Part shown: in pieces, positions 1 to 12,700 of the stretch
Numbering within the stretch: the first letter of the stretch is position 1
How the letters are laid out: the number at the start of each line of letters is the position of its first letter
Assembly (NCBI RefSeq): GCF_040581485.1
Contig: NC_090135.1
Coordinates: 11,463,001 to 11,527,000 of the forward strand
Origin: Linepithema humile
Taxonomy: Eukaryota > Arthropoda > Insecta > Hymenoptera > Formicidae
DNA length: 64,000 nt
Direction: 5' to 3'
The notes under the pieces: model-generated
What the model was told of the DNA's origin: nothing
The model's input: the letters and a program-made list of their open reading frames with translations, nothing else
Database searches by the model: none
Made by a program: the position numbers and the translations under genes

Positions 1-760
1 AGTTGCTGCAAAGCCTGATTCTGCGCTAGTAGCTGCTGTTGTATCTGAATATTCTGCGCCATCGCGCTCTGCAGGAAAGCTCGCTGAAGATTCTGCTGGT
101 ACACCACCATATCGTTGTTTTGATTGGACGGCGAACTAGGATACTGCGGTAGGCTGAGTCCCTGCATGTTATAAATCGGAATGGGCATAAAACTTGCACC
201 CATGTTCATGTTAGCATTTTGAGAGGATGAAACTTGTTGAGTGGGACTGAACACGGGCATCATCATGGGTGGCGACATCATGCTCTGTGCGATCGGGCTG
301 AAATTGAAGGCTGCATTCTGATTAGGAATGTCCATATTGCCGCCTCCTTTGATCCTCTTCGACAATTCACCCGCGCTGATATCCGCACGCTCGTTTCCCA
401 TCGTCATTTTCTTAATGAAATCATCGACGGTGGTCGACGCGATAATTTTACTATCGTTTCTCCGCAGATTCTCGAGTACTTTTTCATCTTCAAATGGCCT
501 GATGTCACGCGAGCCTTTTATCGAAGCGGCTAAGCTGCGTGCATCTGATAGTTCGTCGAGATTACCGTCTAACACGGGCATGAAAAGCTCATCCAGAAAC
601 TGATCGACGTCGGAAGCTTGGCTGGGCACTCTTACGCGCCGAACGTGCGATGCCAAAGAAGGCGCCTCGCTGGTGTCAGACATGGCCGACGATTTCACAC
701 CGTACTCACTCTTCTCGATGTAAGCACGACTGGACTGGCTTCCCGGCAGCGCGCGTTTGC
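1..760 (-). CDS. Myo15: Myosin XV exon, partial, continues past the left edge
   Basis: Open from acceptor TCGCTTTCAG to position 1, in frame with the preceding exon. It contains SDVDQFLDELFMPVLDGNLD (a conserved-looking acidic helix), KVLENLRRNDSKI, VDDFIKKMTMG, then a low-complexity Met/Pro/Asn/Gln tract and NLQRAFLQSAMAQNIQIQQQ. The second MyTH4-FERM, SH3 and PDZ ligand expected for the class would lie further left. Confidence 0.85.
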
Positions 761-3700
761 CTGAAAGCGAGAAAAATTATCGATCTGCGCGAGGCTGATA
801 CGGAAAAATCACGTTGCATAATTGTCAGCTTTCTCTCGCGCTGGAAATTCTGGAATACATCTTACGCAAGAGCAAACTTAAATGACGAAAACAGAATAAA
901 CTTGAACGCTCATTAGCATTAGAAATTATAACGTGCGTAGAATTGATTGGAATTTGTTCATTTATTAAGAATGATGTCTGTCTGTGCCTACCAGGATATT
1001 GTGATTTGATGAATCTGGTCTGCGATCTTATGTAGCTCTTATCATCCTCTGATCTTCCGGTTTGACTGACGGATTGGATGTCCGGGTATTCAAAGTCGAT
1101 CGTGAGATCCTCCTCCTCGATGTTGGGCTCTGTGGTTCTCGTAGCTCTGCTATACTTCCGCTCCTGCGCGATCTCACTGCGCGTCATATACTCAACGTTG
1201 CTCACCGCTGGAGTCTCGCCGATTCTTTCCAAACTGTGGTACCGCTCGTTCAATTTGGACGAGGAAAGCCCGAGATTGGCGAGCTTCACCGGCGAAGGAA
1301 TCATTTCCGGTTGTAATAAATTGTCCAAACTTCGACTACGCTGCTTCTCTTTTTCGAAGTAGCGATCGTTCAAGGCGGAGTTTCTCGACAGCCCCATTTC
1401 CGTCGTAGTTTCCAAAATAGCCTCGTGCGATTGCTTTCGCATCTGCGTATAATGTGTTACGTCCGTTAAATACGTCGATAAAGAGAAATAGTTTATTAAA
1501 TGTAAAATAAATAAATAATTTAAATTATGCGTTTATTTTGATATAAAGATTGATACAAAGACAACTTTTTCTTTTAATAAAAAAATTAATAGTTGCTTTA
1601 AATTAATCTAACGTTCTTAAAAAATTTTTTTATATATTCTATTGTTGATAAAGCTTTATGAAAGATAAAAAGATTAATTAAATTAACACATACAGGCTTT
1701 GCAACAGGTGGCTGTGGAGGAGGGACCACAGGTCGTCTGGGTGCCTGGATTTCCGGTTCCACAGGCTTGTCAACTACCTTTGGCACTGATTTTCTTTCGA
1801 GAGGCTGGAAGGTTTTCAGGATAGGGATTTCCATCTCTTGCTCCAACTCTCGAATGACTTGAGCGTGCTGAAAAAAGTATTTTATTAGTTTAAACATGAG
1901 AACTTGATACCCTGACACTAATTATTTTGTTTCTATTGCATTAAGACTCCTCTATTATTGCTTGAAATCTATTATTATTGAAATTTCTCACTTCTCGTTT
2001 TTTTATGGGTGGCAAACTGTTCTTTCGTTGTTCCAAAAACATGTGTTTGGCGGCCGGGAAAGCCGGAGCCAATTCCATTTCCGAAATCAAGTCCAGGACA
2101 TAATCGAAGCCGTTGGTCTCCGTCACGATAGCGTCCGGACCGTCTAATTGGTTCCAGAGTGTGATAGTCCAGCCGGCGTTCTCTACTCCGTGATTTCGAA
2201 TCGCGAGATTACCCAACTCTTCGCACGTCGTCCAGGAATCTATCGCGCACGTAGTTGTTTCACCTGTGAAATGAAAAAAATTGATTGCAAAAATTTGTAA
2301 TAAAAATTATCAGTATAAAAATTCCAAAATTATAGCAATAAAAATCCGAAAGCGATTTACCATCGTAAAAGCCAACACTGAGCGCCATATTTACGCGGTT
2401 CCTGTTGGCCCGCCATTCCAGGACGCACGGAGGATAATTCCTGGGCACTTGGTGCACCGTTTGGTGATTATTATTCATTATACGGTACATTGTTCTTTCA
2501 CCTTGCAACAATTTGCGTTGGCAGTAAGCTTTGTAACCGTCATAGGCGTGATCCGAGACGTATCTGATCGAATAAATTTAATTAAAAGCAACCGCTACGA
2601 CGATGCGTTTGGCTAATAAAGACACTTACTTCAAAAAATACTTGAAGAGGGTACCGCTGGGTTGGAACGCTGACAAACAATTGGACAGCAGCAGCCACCC
2701 TCTCTCCTTGTTGGCGTCATTCTCGTTCTTCCAGGTTTGATTCGCTAATTGGCACAGTATCTCGTCTCTCAGCTTTTCGTTCACAATACCCTTATTAACG
2801 ATGTAGTCTCCCAACGCTTGCTCGCGTTTTCCATTAAGATTGCTCTCGTTCATGAAGCGCAATATCATTTTAAAGATCATTAGAGAATCCGTGTAATCTT
2901 GATCGCGAGCCTTTGCTAGGAACGGCGTTTTGATCGGCTCGCGCTTCATTCCAAAGATGTGACTCTTGAAATAAATATTAGTGAACTTCGAAAATTGATA
3001 CTGATCGATGTCGTGCGACAAATTGTAGGTAAAGTTCATTGGGACGACTTGGCCGACGACTTTGAGCAGATTTCGCTCGGTGTGCGTAGGCTGCCAGTCT
3101 GTAAATAATCACAAATAATATAAATATCCCTGTTTCAAAAATCTGATCATTAAATAATGCAAATTGCGAGAACGCGATTTGTCATCGAGAATCATTTTCG
3201 GTTGCTTGTTATAATTTAAACTTTTTTTTGGAAAAACAGTGATCTTCTCAAAGAGAGAGCTCTCGTTAATAAAAAAAAAATATTAGAACGGAAAATCGTA
3301 AGCCGGCGTATCGGCGATTGCTGATCTCAAAGAATCGCTTAGACGTCTAAAACCCGCATTAAAAATATAAGTACTTCCAGACGTTATTTAAATGTTTCTG
3401 TCATCTAAGAAAGGTAGTTTATCAAAAACGTACCATCAAGTTTGCTATAAATGAAAGCTAATTCCGCGGGAATCTCCAAATGATTTACACCGGCAACAGC
3501 TCGCGAAGTCCTTTCCTGCTCATCCCGTTGCTGCTTCGCCTTCGCTCGCTCCTTACTGGCTCTTTCGATCTCCGCTCTCTTCGCCATCTCTTCTTTCAAC
3601 ACTTCAAATCTCTCTCGTTGCTTTCTGCCTCTGTAGAGCTTCTGCGCCATCATGACACCCTTCTTCATAGCGCGGAATTGCTTGCGTTCTCGATAACCGC

Positions 3701-6700
3701 GGTACACCGCTTGTATCAATACTGTGCTTCGGGAAATGTTGAGGAATCTTCTGCGCGCTAAAAAGCCTCTCGTGTATCTGCAAGAATAGAGCAACGCTTG
3801 GAAAAAAAGATTCGTACATTTAATTCACATCAATTTCATTATCTATAAAAATAAAGTGTCGAGCTGTTCGAAAAATTTATAGTCCTCAAATAATATTTAT
3901 AAATATGCTTTATATGCAAATATATCTTGATTAATTATATTAATATTTATTTTATTGTACAAGCTCGAGCCATCTTTTGCGCAACTTAAAGATCTATCTT
4001 TCCATTCGGATGAAAAATTGCTCAAGGTATTTTTACATTTAAGAAATTGAAATTTTTGCCTTTCGCAAAATTAACTAAAATAAGTGAAAGTTTGAAAATG
4101 TAATATCCAGTAAATACATTGAGAGTAAGACATTCCAAACAAACTTTACTAATTTTTATTCAGTTTAGAAAAAGACAATCAAATTTTAATAATTTTTAAT
4201 AAATCATTTAATCAAAACATACGATCTTGCAAAAATCATCTCATTATTTTATAAGAACTTTGTTCTAATAATGTTTTTTCTATTAGATTATAAATTCTAA
4301 ACATTTCTTGATATATATACATCTTTTATAAAATATTTACCTCTGAACTGTAATGGCCGCTCTCTCCAAAATCAAAGCTCTGTTATATTCCAAAGCCCTT
4401 TCCAACGATTCGCGCAGGAATACTCTCGTCAGTCCGAGCTGATATTGTGACTGCGCCTCTTTTGGTGCGGCTTTGTCTAAAATTATCCTGCAGAGCTCCT
4501 TGTTGGGCGCTCCTCTTGGTAGATGCGTCGATACAAGATACCGATATCGATCCACAAAGTGTCCGAACAAAAGACGGACCGGATAGCCAGTTTTTCTGAT
4601 GCGGATCGTCTCCAACATTCCTGTGTACCTTAATTGCTCAAGTACGCAAGGCATATCGAACTTCATCGGTGCTTTCTCAGTATTTGGCTTGATGCACCGG
4701 ACAAACCACGGATTGCATCTGTAAACGCGATGGAAAGAATAAAAGTTTTAATAATACATATTTTAAATCTAAACTAATATTTCGTATTACTATCCAAACT
4801 ACAGCATCTGACATCGTAAATAACAATTTTATGAACTAGATTTGTTTCTTATTTACATCTTAAAACGTATTAAACTACTTACTGAGACATAGACTCTAAA
4901 AGCTGCTGAAGACTGTCGTGAAATCGAGCCGAAACTGTCGGAGTTCTCGGCTTCATAGTGACAAATCTGCCATTCGGCTTATTCATGGTTTTATTAGCTT
5001 CGTGGGTGGTTCTGACGTGCTGGAACATCTTGCTGACCATCTGTAATTATCACAATCGCATATTATTATGACATTAATGTTCCAACGTAACAGTAAAAAA
5101 AAAACAAGAAGGAAGCTTACCGAAATTTTGCTACTAATCAATAATTCGACCACATCCGGCCTCAAAGTGTCTCTGTTCTTATCCAGGAAACCGTCCACAT
5201 TGTACCAAACTTGGCCAGCGTAATGTCTGATCGCGAACTCGGCGGAGTTCATTCTCGGTCTTGAATACAGCTCGCTCAACGCATGATTGTAATGACATTT
5301 TTCCAAAAAGGAAAGGTCCGTCGCTTTAGGGAAGTTGCTTTCGTCGTCCAGCAGGTGAAGAATGCCCACCGGTTTTTTCGCAATCAAATGAATTACTGGT
5401 AAATTGTCCTGAGACAGATAGATGATTTCTGATGTACAACGCATATTTTAAAATTATTTTACTACTGAATAATTGTCTATTTAACTTTCATAAAAATTGG
5501 AAGATTTTCCGATCGAGCTCGTACTTTGAGAAGATTTTACCCTACAAAAAATTATGTTATTAAAATCAATCTTACCGTATAGTTGATTGTGGTCCAATCA
5601 ATTTTCTCCTTCGCGTACTCTTGCTGTTCTAGCTTGAAGATGTGTTTGTTAAAATAAAATTGCAAATTCTCGTTCGCATAGTTGATACATAATTGCTCGA
5701 AACTATTTTCCGTGAAATTCTCGAAGCCAAAAATATCGAGGATCGAAATGGCAGCAGTCTGTTTAGTACCCTTGTAAACAATATGATTGACGCGCGCGAC
5801 TAGCCATGAAAAGAGCGAACTGTACAGAGCTTTCGCAAATGCGTCTCTGGCGTCGAGAGCTTGGTCGATATTTAAGGCCGTGAAGACTCTCTCGTTTCTT
5901 GCTTCCTATAAAAATTTATAAATTTATTAAATTATAATATTCGAATTTTCTGACGTGTTTTTTTTTTATACATTACGCGCGTAACGGCGCAAATGACTTT
6001 GCTGTTTCTTAGATAGTTGTACTGTGTTGTGCAATAAAAACTTACTGTTGTCTTCGTGGTGAGTGCTCGGATGATGCCTTCGGAATTTACTTGAAGAAGG
6101 TGCGCTGCCCAGCGTATTTCTGCGTCAGAACCGACTTCCACTCCTTCCTGGCCGTGTCTCATTTGCTTCCGGTGAAAGTAAACATTTCCCAGCTGCAATA
6201 CACTGGCTAGAATCTTGAAAATCGTATCCTGCTCCTCAGACGAAAAGCCCAAAACTTGCATGGCTGACAGCAGCGCTTTGAAATCCTGAACATCGCTCTT
6301 GCCATCGATCTCACAGTTTCCACCCTGAAAAAATGGACAAAATTTTAATTATCAACAATTTTATGATACTATTGATTATTTCCTTCTTCCAAATAAAATT
6401 CAGGGATTTCGCATACACACCTGATTTAAATAAAAATACTTGTCCGGTGTTAGAAGACCGTATTTATCCCTGAGTTGCTGGTCGAGTCCAGCTAGAAGTT
6501 CGTAGAACACGTGATAGTTCCTCTCCTCCGAAGCCTGAGTTACTATTCTACTCTTTTCTAGAAGATATTGCGTTATTCTACCGCCTATGATTGCACCGCT
6601 GAGAAATAAAAAAAATTCTGTGAAAATGTTTGCATAAATAGCAAAACCGACGAATTTTCTTTTATTAACATTACTCACTCTCTGAAATGGACCTCCAAAT

Positions 6701-9700
6701 ACTTTCCGAAGCGGCTGCTATTGTCATTTCGCGGCGTTTTGGCATTTCCGAAGCTCTCCAGAAGTGGCGTTGCCTCCAGAATTTGCTCGGTGACGAGGTT
6801 GTTCGGTGCGCGATTCACGGCTGCGAGATATTGCATCACTAATTTTGTAGACTCCGTTTTCCCCGAGCCGGATTCGCCGGAAATGACGACCACCTGATTA
6901 GCACTGGCGTTATTGGCCGCAGTCACTTGACTGTACGCGGAAGAACCCACAGCGAATAAATGCCTGCGGAAAATAATAGCAAATGTGTTAAGCTTCATCG
7001 ATTTGCGAATAGATAAATAAATTATTTGTAATTAAAAAAAATTTTTTATATATTTCTATTTAAATGTCATCTTGTTACAAACGCAAAAAATACTAACGGC
7101 GGAAGTGTTCCAAGGATTCGTCCTTCGTAAAGCTTCACCTGATCCAGTCCATAGATGTCGAACATTTTGTACGGATTTACCGCCACAAGGATACTTCCCG
7201 TGTACGTCTAAAAATTGATTATTGAATAATTATTAAAATCTATTACAAATGATGTAAACAAATAAATCAGGCACAACGTACGTAAATTAATTCTTTGTCG
7301 TAACGGATCTTCAAGTTCCATAATAATGACGCCTCGTTCAGATCCCTGAAAAATTGATTCAGATTGCTTTGATATCGTTTTATCACAAATACACGAATCG
7401 ATATGCGAGATAGAGACTCACGTCAACTGAATCATATCCTCCACACCATTTTGTCCTAAGTCCTGCCTGGGCTTCACGCCGCTTAAATTGGTGAGAGTAA
7501 AGATTTGCGGCTTAAACACATAATTGTATGCAATTATTCGCTATTTTTCTGCACGAAAGATTCAGTGCGATTACAGCTAGATAATATACGTTTGTTATTT
7601 TCACGATAACTCACGAACGTGCGATTACACTCGATGACACTTTTCATTTGCAATTTTCTAATCGCTGAAGTTAAAGAGAGATACGGGAAAAACGTAACTT
7701 TCTATTTGAAACGAATTTCGCGATCATTCTTGTCGCATTTTCTTAGTCTGTAAGAATGTCTAACAAAAAGAGGATTCGTGCGAATTCATATAAGACGCGA
7801 GAGAGCCACTCACGTGAGACCTAACCGGATACCGGCCCGTCTGCGTTTGCAGTTGCAATTCCATTGGCGCCGGCGGCAATGCGTGGCTTATGGCAAATTG
7901 ATGAAATTTTATCATTAGATTTTGAACAGCAAAATTTAGCAGTTCACCTCAACGTAATTCTCTTTTTTTGTTTATCAAAAATATTCTAGATAAATTCATA
8001 AAATTGCGTAAATAAAATTTATATAAATTTTGAGGATACATAAAGTTTAAAGCATTTTAATTGCGACAAGCAAATATGAGTTGAGCGATGAAAAATAAAG
8101 ATACATATTTCATTAAAGAATCATATTAAAAATTGCTCAGGAAAAGATGAAAAGATTGTCAATTTTAAAATCTATGCAGACTTCTATTCTTTCTAATCTA
8201 TCTGCTAGACGCTTGAACGTAAGTTGGTTCGTCAAATTTGCGAATCTACGCTAAAGCTAAATGTTAAGTCACTTCGGCGTTTCCTTCCGAAGACGACTAG
8301 CGCACCGTACGCCAATGCAACATCATCTATAATGGGACACCGGTGAAGTGCAGTGCTGCAACTAGTGCACGACAGTACTCGCGGAGAACACAAAGCAGGC
8401 GGGCAGGAAAACTGTTCGTTGTTAAATAGCCCGCGATGGGTGTCGGTTGCATAATGATGCGGTTGCGCCTCGTGTGTTAATGGAAACTACGTCAACGATG
8501 CGTGTGAATAATCGTCTACCACTCATTTCACTTTGCCGTCCGTAGCGCTCTTTAAATATGTAGCGACACCCACGCTGCGGAGATCGATGACCAGCGATAC
8601 AATTCAAGGCTCGGAGGCACGAACTTGAAATTCGCACGAAGCGCGAAGGGCAAAAAAGTGAAAAAGGTGGAAACCAGATTCAAGCAGCCGCGCGTGAGAG
8701 TTGCGTCTCTCGTTCTCGTCTAATGGAACATTCAAATACGCACGGCTAGAAAGTTGAGAACCGACGATCAAATTACACAGATACGTGTTCCGTTCTCTGC
8801 TTGTTTTGACAGAATTAATTGCACATGATAATTATATCCGAGCTGATTGTCAATTAAAACATACATCACTTTTAACGTTATATTATTCAACACTATATAG
8901 TATCGAATAATAAAAAAAATATAATTTTAATATTCAACAAACTACATACAGTTATAATAAAATATATAATGTTATCAAACACGTTGAACGAGATTGAAGA
9001 GATAAAATCATAAAGAGTAACATGTAGCTGATCTTTTTTCCAGTTGCCGGTTCAACTACTATCCATAATTATGCGCGATTAATCTATGAACGGTTATTAA
9101 GCGCTTTCTTTCCGGACTAGCTCACCTTGCCGGCAATCACTGCTTGCACCGAAAGTACATTGGCTGCTCTGTGGTATTCCAGGACTTCACCTGGCAGCAC
9201 ATGGCCGACGCCGGGGTCGAACCACACTAATTCACCCTGGAAGTAAACATGTTGCATTTTAAATAAATAATTAAGTGCTGAATGCTTGTGTGCATGTGTG
9301 CGCAATTGACATTTATTAAGATTACTATTTAAATTTATTATTTAAACGGAATAATTTACTTGAAATTATGAGTTTTACATCTGTAGTTAATCGAATCGAG
9401 CTCTACTGTTTATAATATTCAGCTTTAATATCCTCTTATGTACGAATTCCTATCTAGAAAATTTTTTAGCAATTCTTCACGCAGAAGAATATTATTTAAT
9501 TCGAAAAATTAATTTAATAACCAATTTTTTTAGGAAAATTATTTAAATTTGTCCTAATTTCTTAAAACAAAATTATTTTAATCGCTTGTATATATTTTGG
9601 AAATTTCCGTAATATTATTTTCATTATTTAAAAATCATTCGATAAATAATCTCGAACCGTTTTCAAGTTCCATGACGGGAAGTTGCGTGCCATGGAAGAC

Positions 9701-12700
9701 ACCTGCGTCTTCCTCTTTCCAGTACAGAAGCCAAATATTGACAACGGCATGTCCGGAGAATTAGAATGAGTGCTGTTAGCATCACTGAACGCTCTGACGT
9801 GCGTTGAGACGCGCGTCGCCGTCTTTCTCACGTAATTTGATCTCTCTTTGCTCTGCTTCGTCAACGTTCCGCTGTTCGAGGTCTTCCTCTGCTCGTCTGC
9901 ATTCTGCATCGGAAGTTCTGTCGACGTCTTCCGTCTGAGCTTCACGTAGCTCGGTAATGTCGTTGATTTTAATGTCGTTGGTTTTGAATTTTTCTTTTGT
10001 TCTTCCATCACTAATCCAGTCTGCGATTTCAATCTGTACTTTATTTGCTTCTCGTTAGTCCACGTGGAGTCTCTTCGAGAATATTTATTGCGGGACCAGG
10101 AGTCCGTTTTCGAATCCTTTCTCATAGACGAGGTGGAATCCACGCGGTAAGATGTCCTCGTACTTTCCAGATCACTTCTTGCTATTTTAAAATTACGCAT
10201 TCTCTCGATATCCGCTTTCGAGACTAATATAGCGTGATGCTTAATCTTGACAACGTCCTGATCGCGATCTTGATGCATCCTGCGCTCCAAGGAATCCATG
10301 TAATCCGCGTTGCTAATTATCCTCCGCCTTGACATCGTTCGGTCGATCGGCTTCTCCGTTTGACTCTGAACTTGTTTGGAGACCTTGCGTGCGACCTTGG
10401 CATAAATATCGTCGGTGACGTCATCTGCGTATCTAGACCGATTGGGCGGATCGGGAACGGGATCCCGCAGGTGTCGGACGACTTTTGCCGACGTTTCCGC
10501 GCGCGATTCTCCGCTCGTCTTCGTCTTGGAGAATCGCGTCAGAGTGTTTGAAGGAGTCGTGGAATCGCGCTGCGTCGTAGCGCCGGTCGGCAACGACATT
10601 TTTCGTCGCCGGATTCTTCCGTAAATCGGCGCTTCCCTTCCTTTCCCTTCGACAGTCTCCTTCGTTCTCGAAAATGCATATTCCTCCAATTGACGCGTCC
10701 TCGAGGACTGCAGCACCTTGGGCAAAGTCGACGGCCGCGACAAATCCCGATTATCTTTAACCGTGCGACCTGAATTCTGAAAACTCGAAGATGTCCTCGC
10801 GACGTCTTTCTTGGACTGCGAACTCTCTTCCACATTCGCGTGACGTCGCAGGATATCCTGCCTCGAGACTTTCTTCAAGCCTGAAGAAGAGCGCTCGGTG
10901 TCTTGACGAGCTCTTCTGCCGATCGACGGCAGAGTTTTCGGTCTCTGATCCTTTTCCGCGGAATGAAGCACTCCGGGCTCATCCTTGACGCTTCTGCGCC
11001 GTAGAATCTCCTTCCTGGAGATCGTCTGGTTGCGCGGCACCGTGTAATAAAGCTCGAAGTCGTTGGTCGTGCTTGCTCGACGATCTTTCGCGTCGTTTTG
11101 CGACGGCCGGGCGGAAATTCGGTATTGCCTAGTTCTCGCTTCCGGCGCGCCGCAGGAATCCAGAGCGGAATTCGAATCTGGGTCTGGGCCGCCGCCACCG
11201 CTGCCGCCGCTCGCATTATGCAACGCGCGTCCACCACGGCCGGATAACGGTTCCGCACTCGCGTAGAAAGCTTCCGAGGAGTGCCGCGAAAAGTGACTTC
11301 GCGGGGTCGACGATCGACCCACGGACCAGCGCCGCTGTTGCTGCTGTTGCTGTTTCGCGTCCGATCCCGGCGAATCCACGCTGGCCATCGCTGGCGAGAA
11401 TATCGGCGATTGGCCGCGCACTTCATGAGCAAAACGCCAGACGGATCGTTCGCCACTCGCTGTCTTCTCTCCGCCGAGATTTCTCTCTTTGCAGAATCGC
11501 CAAACACTTCGTTGCCGATGGTATCGGAAGCGCACTTTGCATACCAAGATGGATTTGTGAGAAATACGAGTCCACAGTTTCTTGTTAGTTTCATTAATTA
11601 TCCACCGGGATGAAATAAAGTTCTAAAAGTGTAATTCATTTTTTGTAAGCGTTTTCAATGCAGAAATAATATTGTATTTTCATAAGCTTGTCCTTCTCTC
11701 TTTGCGTATATTTGTTAAATAAATAACACACGCAGTGCGTTAAAATGTAGTTGTATAAGCATAGACTCACAACATCGATTTCTATCTAGAAAAATACTCC
11801 TCGGAGAATGTTCACGAATCTCTAATGAGGATGTGTTTATCCATAAACGCCGCTTCTATTGTATATCCATACTTCCACAGTACACGAATATACGAAATTT
11901 TCTTTCGTTTTCTCTTCCCTTGATTTTTCTAATATTGCGTGTTCGGTATGATTGCGTCTTTCTTCAATTACAGTAATGTCAACTGTTCCTCGCATTTTAC
12001 AAGTTCGCTCAATTTAAATAAGAGCCTCTTCGCAGATGATAAACGCACATAACGTTTCAAGTCAATGTCCGCTGCGCAACTCTCTCGGATGTGCCGACGT
12101 ATCGAACACACGCGACACATATTTTTCACTCGTCAAGAGATTCGATGCCTCACAGGCTGACTTGACGATGAATTATTCAGGAGACATATATTATATATAT
12201 GAAATTCAACGCAAACACTAATCATCCTGTCAATTATTAAATTTTTTTTTTCGTAATTTATATATGATAATTATCAATGACGCATTTATTTTGTCAGTTT
12301 GAATTATTTTAAGACTAAAAAATTTCAAGTTTGCAAATTAATTAAGAACAGTAGATAGGTTTTCACACTTTTCTTCTATTCATGTTTGTTATTATTATAT
12401 GTGTATTACGTAGAATACATTGATTGTTATTTATTAAATTGATTTTGTACACAATTTCAACACCGTTTATTACACAAAATTGAAAATAAATAAATGGGAA
12501 AAGCGGGTCGTTGCAGCTACACAAACAAGTTTTCAGTTAGACACACGACGTCTAAGTAGCGTCAAGAACCGCTTCATCGTTCGACTGCAAAGTCATATTT
12601 GCGACCAGTAAAACTACGTCCGCATAGTTTTCCCATTTCACACGGAAACATACGACGAAGTCGTCGAATATTTCAGAACGAGTTACAGCTCGTGCGTGGA

